A stretch of DNA of 64,000 bases, taken from NCBI RefSeq assembly GCF_003173615.1, contig NZ_QGNA01000004.1, positions 496,001 through 560,000 of the forward strand, read 5' to 3'. Each line of letters starts with the position of its first letter. Position 1 is the first letter of the stretch. A program made the position numbers and the translations under genes. Under the pieces are notes generated by a model that saw only the letters and a list, made by a program, of their open reading frames with translations, did not search any database and was not told the origin of the DNA. This stretch comes from Falsiroseomonas bella (GTDB lineage Bacteria; Pseudomonadota; Alphaproteobacteria; Acetobacterales; Acetobacteraceae). Shown one piece after another: positions 8,445 through 16,505 of the stretch.

Positions 8445-9575
8445 ATGCGGGTAGCGGTCCTGCGCGAACGGCGCGCGGCGGAAACGCGGGTGGCCGCGAC
8501 ACCGGAGACGGTGAAGAAACTGATCGGCCTGGGCAACACCGTCGCGGTGGAGACCGGGGCCGGCATGGCCTCCGGCATTCCGGATTCGGCCTATGCCGAG
8601 GCCGGCGCAGAGATCGCGGCGGATCCGGGCGCGGCGCTGGCCGGGGCGGGCATCGTGCTCGCGGTGCGCGCGCCGGAGGCCGCGGAACTGGCGAAGATCC
8701 CGCGCGGCGCGCTGCTGATCGGCACGCTGCAGGCCGATGCGGCCGCGGCGAAGGCCTATGCCGAGGCCGGGATCGACGCCTGCGCGATGGAGTTGCTGCC
8801 GCGCATCACGCGCGCGCAGTCCATGGACGTGCTCTCCTCCCAGGCGAATCTCGCGGGCTATCGCGCCGTGATCGAGGCGGCGGAGACCTTCGACCGCGGC
8901 TTCCCGATGCTGATGACCGCCGCCGGCACCATCCCCGCCGCCAATGTCTTCATCATGGGCGCGGGCGTGGCGGGCCTGCAGGCCATCGCGACGGCGCGCC
9001 GCCTCGGCGGCCGTGTGAGCGCGACGGATGTGCGCCCCGCGGCGAAGGAGGAGATCAAGTCCCTCGGCGCCAGCTTCGTCGGCTACGAGGACGAGGAGAG
9101 CAAGGCGGCCCAGACCGCGGGCGGCTACGCGAAGCAGCTCTCCGCCGAGTTCTACGCCAAGCAGGCCGAGGTGGTGGCCGGCCACATCGCCAAGCAGGAC
9201 ATCGTGGTGACCACCGCGCTGGTGCAGGGCCGCAAGGCGCCGACGCTGGTGACCGAGGCGATGGTCCATTCCATGAAGCCCGGCAGCGTGATCGTGGACA
9301 TCGCCTCCGACGCCGGCGGCAATGTCGCGCTGACCAAGCCGGGCGAGGCCGTCACCACGGCCAACGGCGTGAAGATCCTCGGCTGGTCGAACTGGCCCGG
9401 CCGCATCGCCGGCGCCTCCTCCGCGCTCTATGCGCGCAACCTGCTCACCTTCCTGACCACCTTCTGGGACAAGGAAGGCAAGAAGCCCGCGTTGAAGGAA
9501 GACGATGAGATCGTGAAGGGCGTCGCGCTGACCCGCGCGGGCGCCGTGGTCCACCCCTCGCTGGCTTCCGCCTGA
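8445..9575 (+). CDS. pntAA: NAD(P) transhydrogenase subunit alpha part 1 (NAD-binding)
   Basis: A 376-aa NAD(H)-binding domain I of proton-translocating transhydrogenase, which uses the proton gradient to drive hydride transfer from NADH to NADP+. Seen: the AlaDh/PNT N-terminal signature MRVAVLRERRAAETRVA, the RAQSMDVLSSQANLAGYRAV motif, the dinucleotide fold GAGVAGLQAIATARRLG and the mobile loop SDAGGNVALTKPGE. The frame is open from 7989, but the ATG at 8445 gives the family N-terminus. It is the first gene of the split three-gene form common in alphaproteobacteria; pntAB follows after 13 bp. Confidence 0.95.
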   Translation: MRVAVLRERRAAETRVAATPETVKKLIGLGNTVAVETGAGMASGIPDSAYAEAGAEIAADPGAALAGAGIVLAVRAPEAAELAKIPRGALLIGTLQADAAAAKAYAEAGIDACAMELLPRITRAQSMDVLSSQANLAGYRAVIEAAETFDRGFPMLMTAAGTIPAANVFIMGAGVAGLQAIATARRLGGRVSATDVRPAAKEEIKSLGASFVGYEDEESKAAQTAGGYAKQLSAEFYAKQAEVVAGHIAKQDIVVTTALVQGRKAPTLVTEAMVHSMKPGSVIVDIASDAGGNVALTKPGEAVTTANGVKILGWSNWPGRIAGASSALYARNLLTFLTTFWDKEGKKPALKEDDEIVKGVALTRAGAVVHPSLASA

Positions 9576-9588
9576 GGAGCATACCGGG

Positions 9589-9987
9589 ATGAGCACTCCC
9601 CAGCAGATCGCCAATGAGGCGGCTTCCATCGCCGACCGCGCCGCGATGCTCGCCGAGCAGGCGCGGCAGATGGCCGAGGTCGTCGCGCCGGTCGCCGCCG
9701 CGGCCGAGCCCTTCCTCTACCTGCTGACCATCTTCCTGATGGCCTGCTTCGTCGGATACTACGTCGTGTGGTCGGTGACCCCGGCGCTGCACTCGCCGCT
9801 GATGGGCGTCACCAACGCCATCTCCTCCGTCATCGTGGTGGGCGCCATACTGGCCACGGGCCTGTCCGACAGCGTCGCCGCTAAGGTCTTCGGCTTCCTC
9901 GCCGTGACGCTGGCGGCCGTGAACATCTTCGGCGGCTTCATGGTGACGCGGCGCATGCTCGCGATGTTCAAGAAGAAGGGGGGCTGA
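9589..9987 (+). CDS. pntAB: NAD(P) transhydrogenase subunit alpha part 2 (membrane)
   Basis: A 132-aa membrane subunit forming the first part of transmembrane domain II. A soluble, slightly acidic N-terminal helix (about 40 residues) precedes three or four hydrophobic segments: YLLTIFLMACFVGYYVVW, AISSVIVVGAILATG, and FGFLAVTLAAVNIFGGF followed by the TRRMLAMF tail. The sequence PALHSPLMGVTNAISS is characteristic of PntAB. The N-terminus is slightly longer than in many homologues. It lies between pntAA and pntB with gaps of 13 and 4 bp. Confidence 0.94.
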   Translation: MSTPQQIANEAASIADRAAMLAEQARQMAEVVAPVAAAAEPFLYLLTIFLMACFVGYYVVWSVTPALHSPLMGVTNAISSVIVVGAILATGLSDSVAAKVFGFLAVTLAAVNIFGGFMVTRRMLAMFKKKGG

Positions 9988-9991
9988 GGCG

Positions 9992-11398
9992 ATGGCGACC
10001 ACGCTCTCGACGCTCGCCTACCTGGTCGCGTCGGTTCTCTTCATCCTGGCCCTGCGCGGCCTGAGCCACCCCGAGACCAGCCGGCAGGGCAACCTGTTCG
10101 GCATGATCGGCATGGCGATCGCCATCGTGGCGACGCTGCTCAAGCCCGGCATGGGCTTCGGCGGCATCGCGCTGGTCATCGTCGGGCTCGCCATCGGCGG
10201 CACCATCGGCACGATCGTGGCCCAGCGCATCCAGATGACGGCGCTGCCGCAGCTGGTCGCGGCCTTCCACAGCCTGGTCGGCATGGCCGCCGTGTTCGTC
10301 GCGGCCGCGGCGCTCTACAGCCCGCAGAGCTTCGGCATCGGCGTGCCCGGCAACATCAAGGGCGCGTCCCTGCTCGAGATGTCGCTCGGCCTCGCGATCG
10401 GCGCGATCACCTTCTCGGGCTCCGTGATCGCCTTCCTGAAGCTGGCGGGGCGCATGTCCGGCGCGCCGATCATCTTCAAGGGCCAGCACATGCTGAACGC
10501 CGGCCTCGGCGCTCTGCTGCTGGTGCTGATCATCGCCTTCGTCGCCACGGGCTCTCCGTTCCTGTTCTGGCTGATCGCGATCCTGGCCTTCGCGCTGGGC
10601 TTCCTGCTGATCATCCCGATCGGCGGCGCGGACATGCCGGTGGTCGTGTCCATGCTGAACAGCTACTCGGGCTGGGCGGCGGCGGGCATCGGCTTCACCA
10701 TCGGCAACCTGCTGCTGATCGTGACGGGCGCGCTGGTGGGCGCCTCGGGCGCCATCCTCTCCTACATCATGTGCAAGGGGATGAACCGCTCGATCATCAA
10801 CGTGCTGCTGGGCGGCTTCGGCAGCGACGGCGGTGCGGCCGCGGCCGGTCCGGGCGCGGCCGACCGGGCGCCGGTGAAGGCCGGCTCCCCGGAGGACGCC
10901 GCCTACATCATGAAGAACGCCCAGAAGATCATCGTGGTGCCGGGCTACGGCATGGCGGTGGCGCAGGCGCAGCAGGTGGTGCGGGAGATGGCGGACCTTC
11001 TGAAGAAGGAAGGTGCGGAGATCTCCTACGCCATCCATCCCGTCGCGGGCCGCATGCCCGGCCACATGAACGTGCTGCTGGCCGAGGCGAACGTGCCCTA
11101 TGACGAGGTGCACGAGCTCGAGGAGATCAACGCCGAGTTCGCCGATGCCGACGTGGCCTATGTGATCGGCGCGAACGACGTGACCAACCCGGCGGCGAAG
11201 ACCGACAAGTCCTCGGCGATCTACGGCATGCCGATCCTGGACGTGGAGCGCGCGAAGACGGTGTTCTTCGTGAAGCGCGGCATGGCCAGCGGCTATGCCG
11301 GCGTGGAGAACGAGCTGTTCTTCCGCCCGAACACGATGATGCTGTTCGGCGACGCCAAGAAGGTGACGCAAGAGATCGTGCAGGCGCTGCAGAAGTAG
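9992..11398 (+). CDS. pntB: NAD(P) transhydrogenase subunit beta
   Basis: A 468-aa subunit carrying the rest of the proton channel (about nine hydrophobic helices, residues roughly 1-265) and the NADP(H)-binding domain III. Visible: the channel segment ALPQLVAAFHSLVGMAAV, the loop SYSGWAAAGIGF, and the NADP signature VPGYGMAVAQAQQVVREM with the AGRMPGHMNVLLAEA segment and the terminal GYAGVENELFF motif. The length is normal. The last four codons plus stop (Ala-Leu-Gln-Lys-stop, 11384-11398) sit inside a hairpin whose sequence is copied three more times downstream. Confidence 0.96.
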   Translation: MATTLSTLAYLVASVLFILALRGLSHPETSRQGNLFGMIGMAIAIVATLLKPGMGFGGIALVIVGLAIGGTIGTIVAQRIQMTALPQLVAAFHSLVGMAAVFVAAAALYSPQSFGIGVPGNIKGASLLEMSLGLAIGAITFSGSVIAFLKLAGRMSGAPIIFKGQHMLNAGLGALLLVLIIAFVATGSPFLFWLIAILAFALGFLLIIPIGGADMPVVVSMLNSYSGWAAAGIGFTIGNLLLIVTGALVGASGAILSYIMCKGMNRSIINVLLGGFGSDGGAAAAGPGAADRAPVKAGSPEDAAYIMKNAQKIIVVPGYGMAVAQAQQVVREMADLLKKEGAEISYAIHPVAGRMPGHMNVLLAEANVPYDEVHELEEINAEFADADVAYVIGANDVTNPAAKTDKSSAIYGMPILDVERAKTVFFVKRGMASGYAGVENELFFRPNTMMLFGDAKKVTQEIVQALQK

Positions 11399-11566
11399 CA
11401 GCGCCCGCCTTCTGTGTTTGCCGGCTCCGCCGGCGGGGCGCTGCAGAAGTAGCAGCGCCTGCCTCCTGTGGTTGCCGGCTCCGCCGGCGGGGCGCTGCAG
11501 AAGTAGCAGCGCCTGCCCCCTGTGTTTGCCGGCTCCGCCGGCGGGGCGCTGCAGAAGTAGCAGCGC
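11384..11566. repeat. 54-bp tandem repeat copying the pntB 3' end, with two hairpins per unit
   Basis: Three complete units (from 11384, 11438 and 11492) and a partial fourth (11546-11566) have an exact 54-bp period and differ at only a few positions. Each unit starts with the pntB terminus GCGCTGCAGAAGTAG, which lies in a perfect 7-bp stem (GCGCTGC/GCAGCGC, loop AGAAGTA, stop codon in the loop). A second perfect 5-bp stem follows (GCCGG/CCGGC; 11420-11434, 11474-11488, 11528-11542). Because 54 is a multiple of 3, each copy stays in the pntB frame. The units are contiguous with no spacers. The likely roles are transcription end or 3' mRNA protection of the pnt transcript. Confidence 0.85.
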
Positions 11567-11588
11567 CCGCACCCCTTCCCCCAACAAG

Positions 11589-11615
11589 CCCTCTCCCCCC
11601 TCAGGGGGGAGAGGG
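11589..11615. terminator. Strong C/T-G/A hairpin downstream of pntB
   Basis: A perfect 12-bp inverted repeat (11589-11600 with 11604-11615, loop TCA), flanked by further imperfectly pairing C-rich and GT-rich arms. It lies between the pnt repeats and the convergent BLUF gene. It resembles the short GC-rich palindromes often dispersed between genes in proteobacteria. A bidirectional terminator role is inferred. Confidence 0.55.
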
Positions 11616-11664
11616 TTGGGTGAGGGGGGGCAGCCTCCCTCTGCGCGCCGCCCTCCGCCAGCCC

Positions 11665-12084
11665 CTAGGCCGTCGCGGCTTCCGTGTTCCGGATCGCCGC
11701 CTGCAGCATCGCCAGCAGCTCCGCTGCTCCGCCCGCCTCGCCCAGCGTCTCGGCGCGCACCGGCGCATCCGCCACGAAAGCCATGCTCCAATCCGCGAAG
11801 GCGCGTACCGTCGGGGCGCTGACTTCCAGCACCGTGACGTGGTCGTGCCGCAGGTCGCATTGGATGGTCTCGAAGATCGCCTCCACCGCTTCCGGCGGAC
11901 CTTCCAGCACCTGGGCGAAGCGGCGCGCGGTGTAGAGCAGAGCGCCGGTCACCCCGATGCGCGGGTTGTTGCGGCGCGCCGCCGTCAGGATCGAGGCCAG
12001 CACCGGCCCGATCGGCTCATCCGGATCGGTCACGGTGTGGCTGACATAGATGACCCGCCGCAGCGCTGGCTGCATCCCGCTCAT
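11665..12084 (-). CDS. BLUF domain blue-light photoreceptor
   Basis: A 139-aa stand-alone BLUF protein, which would bind FAD and sense blue light. The flavin hydrogen-bond network is present: Tyr13 in RRVIYVSH, Asn40 in ARRNNPRIGVTG, Gln58 in RFAQVLEGP, and Trp99 and Met101 in ADWSMAF. These match the Y21/N45/Q63/W104/M106 spacing of AppA. DLRHDHVTVL is the usual following segment. A short C-terminal helical tail follows the domain, with no output domain. The start codon overlaps the stop of the GGDEF-EAL gene by ATGA, so the two are probably made together and may act together in light-controlled c-di-GMP turnover (inference). Confidence 0.92.
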   Translation of the reverse strand: MSGMQPALRRVIYVSHTVTDPDEPIGPVLASILTAARRNNPRIGVTGALLYTARRFAQVLEGPPEAVEAIFETIQCDLRHDHVTVLEVSAPTVRAFADWSMAFVADAPVRAETLGEAGGAAELLAMLQAAIRNTEAATA

Positions 12085-13424
12085 GCCGCAATCGCCTCCT
12101 TGTCGCCGGGGCCCTGGCGGTCGGCCGCGATCCGGTTGATCAGCGCCTCCACGCGGGCCGATGGGACGGGCTGGCTGAAGAGGAAGCCTTGCGCGTCGGT
12201 GCAGCCATTCTGCTCGAGCTCGGCGAGCTGGCTGGGCGTCTCGACGCCTTCGGCCGTGGTCCGCAGCCCGAGCGAACTGCCAAGCGCCGCGACCGCGCGC
12301 ACGATGGCGGCACTCTCGGCCTCCGTCGCGATGCCGGTGACGAAGCTGCGGTCGATCTTCACGCGGTCGAGGGGAAAGCTGCGCAGCCGCGACAGCGAGG
12401 AATAGCCGGTCCCGAAATCGTCGAGCGAGATGCGCACGCCCAGGGCGCGCAGCTCCTGGCATGTGGCCGTGGCGGTCGTCACGTCGTGCAACAGGGCCGT
12501 CTCGGTCACTTCCAGCTCGAGTCGCTCCGGCGCGAGGCCTGTCGCGGCCAGCGTGGACTTCACCTGCGCCGCCAGCTCGCGCCGTGCGAGCTGCGCCGCC
12601 GCGACGTTCACGGCGACCACCAGCGACGGGTCGCTCCAGCCCGCGGCCTCCCGGCAGGCGGTGCGAAGCACCCACTCGCCGATCGGCAGGATGAGCCCCG
12701 TCTCCTCGGCCAGAGGCACGAATTCGCCGGGCGCGACCAAGCCGCGCGCGGGGTGACGCCAGCGCAGCAGCGCCTCGAAGCCGGCAAGCCGGCCGGATCC
12801 GAGCTCGACATGAGGCTGGTAGTGCAGCTCGAACTGGCCGAGTGCGATGGCCGCGCGGAGGTCTGATTCCATCTGCCGCCGCGCCTCGGCACGGGCGCGC
12901 AGGGCCGGGCGGAAGCGCCGCTGGTCGCCGCGGCCTTCCGCCTTCGCCTGGTAGAGCGCGAGGTCGGCGCAGCGCAGCAGCGGCTCGGGTTCTGACGCGT
13001 CGAAGGGGAAGAGCGCGATGCCGACGCTCGCGCCGATGACCACGCTGTGCCCGTCCAGCAGGAAGGGCCGGCCGATCAGCTCGACCAAGCGCGCGGCCAG
13101 CGCCTGCGCCGCGACCTCGCCGGCGGGATGCCCCATGAGGATGGCGAATTCGTCGCCGCCGATGCGCCCGGCCAGGTCGCCCCCGCGCACCGCGGTGCGG
13201 ATGCGCCGGCCGACGGCGCGCAGCAGCGCATCGCCCACGGCATGGCCCAGCGTGTCGTTGACCGTCTTGAAGCGGTCGAGGTCGAGGGCGAGCAGCGCGA
13301 AGGGCTGCCCGCCGCCATTCTCGGGCGTGGCCGCGTCCCGCAGCGCCGCAAGCAGCGCGTCGCGTTGCAGCAGGCCGGTGAGGCTGTCGATTGCGCCTTC
13401 GGGCGCGGCAGAGGAGGCGTCCAT
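12081..13424 (-). CDS. Diguanylate cyclase/phosphodiesterase (GGDEF-EAL), no sensor domain
   Basis: A 447-aa cytoplasmic protein made only of a GGDEF domain (about 12-175) and an EAL domain (about 185-435). GGDEF is canonical at 89-93, with an intact inhibitory I-site RGGD at 80-83, five residues before it. The EAL domain has EAL at 217-219 (GFEALLRWRHP), the Asn of VVAVNVAAAQL, EVTETALL and the loop DDFGTGYSS, so both activities look possible. There are no transmembrane, PAS or response-regulator segments. The ATG at 13424 has an AGGAAGG ribosome site; the frame runs on upstream antisense-like to 14963. The BLUF gene follows in the same operon and may supply the missing input. Confidence 0.92.
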   Translation of the reverse strand: MDASSAAPEGAIDSLTGLLQRDALLAALRDAATPENGGGQPFALLALDLDRFKTVNDTLGHAVGDALLRAVGRRIRTAVRGGDLAGRIGGDEFAILMGHPAGEVAAQALAARLVELIGRPFLLDGHSVVIGASVGIALFPFDASEPEPLLRCADLALYQAKAEGRGDQRRFRPALRARAEARRQMESDLRAAIALGQFELHYQPHVELGSGRLAGFEALLRWRHPARGLVAPGEFVPLAEETGLILPIGEWVLRTACREAAGWSDPSLVVAVNVAAAQLARRELAAQVKSTLAATGLAPERLELEVTETALLHDVTTATATCQELRALGVRISLDDFGTGYSSLSRLRSFPLDRVKIDRSFVTGIATEAESAAIVRAVAALGSSLGLRTTAEGVETPSQLAELEQNGCTDAQGFLFSQPVPSARVEALINRIAADRQGPGDKEAIAA

Positions 13425-13463
13425 GACGCCTTCCTGCCATGCGGGTGTGAACGCTTCGCGAAT

Positions 13464-13486
13464 GCCGCGCGCCGGTCGCGCGCGGC
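13464..13486 (-). terminator. Hairpin directly after the dihydroorotase-like gene
   Basis: A perfect 9-bp GC-only stem (13464-13472 with 13478-13486, loop CGGTC) abuts the TAG stop of the minus-strand dihydroorotase-like gene. It separates that gene from the GGDEF-EAL gene. There is no T-tract. Confidence 0.45.
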
Positions 13487-14920
13487 CTACCAGGGGCGCG
13501 CGTCGGGGCGCAGGATGGCCTTGGTGGTGGTGGCGAGGTTGCGCGGCTCGGGCTTCGGCATCGCGGGCCGCTCCATCCGGCCCCAGCCGGGCGCGTCGAG
13601 CACCTTGCCGTCCTGCATCACGATGCGGCCGCGCACGATGGTGGCGACGGCGCGGCCGACGGTCTCCATGCCTTCGAAGGGCGTGAAGCGGCTGCGGATG
13701 CTGTGCAGCTCCGCGCCGCGGATCGTGCCGCGCGCGCCGGCGTCCACCACGGCGACGTCGCCATCCGCGCCCGGCTGGATCACGCCCTTGCGTGGCCAGA
13801 GCCCGAACGCCCGGGCGGGTGCCGCGCTCGCCATGCGCACATACTGCTCCATCGTCATGCGGCCCTCGTGGACGAGGGTCAGCATCAGCCGCATCGAGGT
13901 TTCGACGCCCGGGAAGCCGCAGGCATTGTCCCAGAAGGAGGGGCGCTGCTTCTCCTCCATCGCATGCGGGGCGTGGTCGGTGCCGAGGATGTCGATGGTG
14001 CCGTCGAGCAGCGCCTGCAGGATGGGTTCGCGCTGCCGGCCCTCGCGGATCGGCGGGTTGAGGCGCGCGACGCGGCCCTTGTCGCCAACCAGGTCCTCGG
14101 CGGCGATCAGCACGTATTGCGGGCACGTCTCGACCGTCATCGGCACGCCGCGCGCCTTGGCGTCGCGGATGATGGGGATAGAGCGCATGCAGCTTTCGTG
14201 CACGATGTGGATTCGTGCGCCGGTCCACTCGCTGAGGACGATGGAGCGGTTGAGCGATTCCAGCGCCACGATGTCCGCCCGTGCCGAGAGATGCGCGAAG
14301 GCGTCGTCGCGACCGGCGGCCTTCATGCGGTTCTCGCGCCAGAACAGCATGGGCGAGTTCTCGGCATGGATTGAGCAGCGCAGGCCGAGCTCCGCCAGGA
14401 TCTCGAAGCCTTCCAGCACGGCGCCATCGTTCGGCGCGGGGTTGTTGCCGGTGGTGTTGCCGTAGAACAGCTTGAAGCCGATCACGCCGGCCTTCGCCAG
14501 CGCCGGCAGGTGATCGAGCGAGCGTTCGTCGAGGATGCCGTAGAGGCCGAAATTCACATGCGCCTGGCGCTCGGCGGCCTCGCGCTTCGCGGCGAGCGCC
14601 TCTTCCGTCGCGATGGCTGGCTCGGTGTTCGGCATGTCGAAGACGGTGGTGACACCGCCCGCCGCCGCGGCGCGCGTGCCGGTGGTCCAGTCCTCCTTGT
14701 GGGTCATGCCCGGCTCGCGGATATGCGTGTGCACGTCGATCGCGCCGGGGATCACCAGCTTGCCGCGCGCGTCGAGCGTGTTCTTCGCCTTGGGTGCGAA
14801 GGCCGGGTGGCCGACGAAGGCGATGACGCCGTCCTTGATCGCGACGTCGGCGGGGAAGCGCGCGGTCTCGTTGACGACGGTGCCGCCGGTGATGAGCAGG
14901 TCGGCGAGGGATTCGGTCAT
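13487..14920 (-). CDS. Dihydroorotase/allantoinase-type cyclic amidohydrolase
   Basis: A 477-aa zinc amidohydrolase that hydrolyses a cyclic amide ring. Metal ligands are visible: H64/H66 in DVHTHIREPG, K150 (the carboxylated lysine) in GFKLFYG, H185 in SIHAENSP, H241 in IHIVHES, and D315 in ILGTDHAPH. The GNTTGNN segment after the lysine and the long C-terminus are unlike housekeeping PyrC/PyrX. The protein belongs to the group annotated as dihydroorotase, allantoinase or hydantoinase interchangeably, so the substrate is open. Neighbours (a deaminase-like amidohydrolase, a binding protein and a FAD oxidase) suggest a scavenging role rather than de novo pyrimidine synthesis. Confidence 0.85.
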   Translation of the reverse strand: MTESLADLLITGGTVVNETARFPADVAIKDGVIAFVGHPAFAPKAKNTLDARGKLVIPGAIDVHTHIREPGMTHKEDWTTGTRAAAAGGVTTVFDMPNTEPAIATEEALAAKREAAERQAHVNFGLYGILDERSLDHLPALAKAGVIGFKLFYGNTTGNNPAPNDGAVLEGFEILAELGLRCSIHAENSPMLFWRENRMKAAGRDDAFAHLSARADIVALESLNRSIVLSEWTGARIHIVHESCMRSIPIIRDAKARGVPMTVETCPQYVLIAAEDLVGDKGRVARLNPPIREGRQREPILQALLDGTIDILGTDHAPHAMEEKQRPSFWDNACGFPGVETSMRLMLTLVHEGRMTMEQYVRMASAAPARAFGLWPRKGVIQPGADGDVAVVDAGARGTIRGAELHSIRSRFTPFEGMETVGRAVATIVRGRIVMQDGKVLDAPGWGRMERPAMPKPEPRNLATTTKAILRPDARPW

Positions 14921-14953
14921 GTCGGCGGTTCCGGCAACGGTGGCGGGGCTGCG

Positions 14954-15004
14954 CTGCCCCCACCCCGACCCTCCTCCGCAGGCGGGGGAGGGAGAAAAGG
15001 GCAG
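14954..15004. repeat. Composite palindrome between two minus-strand amidohydrolase genes
   Basis: The inner arms 14969-14979 and 14982-14992 pair over 11 bp with one mismatch. The outer arms CTGCCC (14954-14959) and GGGCAG (14999-15004) pair perfectly. The rest is C-rich or G-rich like the hairpin at 11589-11615. It lies in the 94-bp gap upstream of the dihydroorotase-like start and may end or attenuate transcription from the upstream genes. Confidence 0.5.
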
Positions 15005-15014
15005 GGGGAGGGGG

Positions 15015-16505
15015 CTACTCGGCCTTCAGCAGCCGCTTCGAGCGCGTCCAGCCCTTGGCCAGCGCGCGGCAGTGGCAGGCGATGTGCGGCGCGACCGCCT
15101 CGCACCAGGCGCGCACCTCGGCATTCGCGCCGCGCAGGCGGTCGGCGGCTTCCTGCGCCTCGGCCGCCAGCTTCGCCTCGTCGAGGCCGAGCACCTTGCG
15201 GTCGCGCAGCTTCCACTGGCCGGCGACCATCACATCCACCACGGCGCTGCCATCCTCGGTCCAGACGAGCTGGTTCGCAGCATCGTTGAAGGGCGCCCAA
15301 TTCACGTGTCGCAGGTCAAGCAGCACGAGGTCGGCGGCCTTGCCGGCGGCGATCACGCCGCCCTCGTCATGGCCGACGATGTGCGAGGAGCCGATGGTGG
15401 CGAGCCTCACCGTCTCCGCCGTGCCGAGCCAGTCGTCATCCTCCGCATCCTCCCAGAGGCGGGAGGCGAAGGCGGCAAGCCGCATCGCCTCGAACATGTT
15501 CTGGTTGTCGGAGGAGGAGGAGCCGTCAGTGCCGATGCCGACCGTGACGCCCGCGCGGATCGCCGCGCGCACCGGCGCGATGCCGGAGGCGAGGCGCATG
15601 TTGGCGCCCGGATTGTGCGACATGCTGGCGCCGCGCTTCGCGAGCAGATCGAGATCGGACTGCGTGAGCCACACGCCATGGGCCACGCTGAACCAGCGCC
15701 CGACCAGCCCGAGCCGGTCCATGTGCTCGAGCAGCGTCGCGCCGCCGTACCGCGCCTCGCCGGCGGCGGCCTGGTAGCGCGATTCGGCGACATGGGTCTG
15801 CATCGGCAGACCGTATTCGGCCGCGAGCGCGCGGCACCCCTTCAGGAATTCGTCGGTGCCGTGCAGCGGGATGGTCGGCGCGCAGCCGAGGCGGATGTTG
15901 CGCCGCCCATGCGACCAGGACTGCGCGGCGGTGCCGATGGCGGCGAGGATGTCGGCGGGCGCGGCCATGCGCATCCCGCCGGCACGGGCGCGGTGTTCCT
16001 CGGGCAGCGCCTCGATCAGGCCGGGCGTCGCCTGGAAGAAGGTGAGGTCGGCGACCATGGGCGCGAGCACGGCGCGCAGCCCGACGGCGGCATAGGCATC
16101 AACCATCGCCTCCAGCCCCTCGACGGTGGGGCAGGGGAATTCGGCCGGCATGTCGAAGGCCGCGGTGCAGCCCTTCTTCAGCATCTCCACCGCGGTCAGC
16201 GCGGTGGAGAGATACTTGTCGCGCAGGCCGCGCCCGCCGCCGACCCAGGGGGCATGCGCCAGCAGCAAGGCGAGGTCCCACTTGTCGCCGCTGCCCTTCG
16301 CGAGGCCGCCATGGCCATGCGTGTGGCCGTTGACGAGCCCAGGGATCACCAGGCGGTTGCGCGCGTCATTCGGCGCCGCGTCCGGCACGGCGGTGCCGGG
16401 CGGAAGGATGGCCGCGATGCGGCCATCCTCGATCAGCACCTCCTGGAACGGCGCGGAAAGCGCGTCGGGGGACAGCACCCGCGCGCCGGTCAGGAGGAGC
16501 TTCAT
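15015..16505 (-). CDS. TrzN/AtzA-like metal-dependent amidohydrolase (deaminase)
   Basis: A 496-aa member of the chlorohydrolase/deaminase branch of the amidohydrolase superfamily, which includes guanine and 8-oxoguanine deaminases, S-adenosylhomocysteine deaminase and triazine hydrolases. Seen: H61/H63 in VNGHTHGHGG, the His of QTHVAES, the His of SVAHGVWL, the conserved MSHNPGANMRLASGIAP and the metal Asp of GIGTDGSSSSDN. The C-terminus extends past the beta-sandwich into a basic helical tail (RALAKGWTRSKRLLKAE). The start overlaps the upstream binding-protein stop as TGATG. The substrate is probably an N-heterocycle, but nothing in the sequence fixes it. Confidence 0.87.
   Translation of the reverse strand: MKLLLTGARVLSPDALSAPFQEVLIEDGRIAAILPPGTAVPDAAPNDARNRLVIPGLVNGHTHGHGGLAKGSGDKWDLALLLAHAPWVGGGRGLRDKYLSTALTAVEMLKKGCTAAFDMPAEFPCPTVEGLEAMVDAYAAVGLRAVLAPMVADLTFFQATPGLIEALPEEHRARAGGMRMAAPADILAAIGTAAQSWSHGRRNIRLGCAPTIPLHGTDEFLKGCRALAAEYGLPMQTHVAESRYQAAAGEARYGGATLLEHMDRLGLVGRWFSVAHGVWLTQSDLDLLAKRGASMSHNPGANMRLASGIAPVRAAIRAGVTVGIGTDGSSSSDNQNMFEAMRLAAFASRLWEDAEDDDWLGTAETVRLATIGSSHIVGHDEGGVIAAGKAADLVLLDLRHVNWAPFNDAANQLVWTEDGSAVVDVMVAGQWKLRDRKVLGLDEAKLAAEAQEAADRLRGANAEVRAWCEAVAPHIACHCRALAKGWTRSKRLLKAE

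Noticed and set aside
11384-11566. CRISPR array
   Set aside because: Units are contiguous 54-mers with no unique spacers and no cas genes nearby.
9968-11860. 630-aa minus-strand frame opposite pntB
   Set aside because: It has low-complexity composition (Asp/His/Arg/Gln repeats) and runs through the 54-bp repeats; it is a shadow of pntB.
13425-14963. N-terminal extension of the GGDEF-EAL protein that might hold a sensor domain
   Set aside because: The extension is the shadow of the dihydroorotase-like gene in another frame of the same strand and is Arg/Pro-rich without any fold signature.
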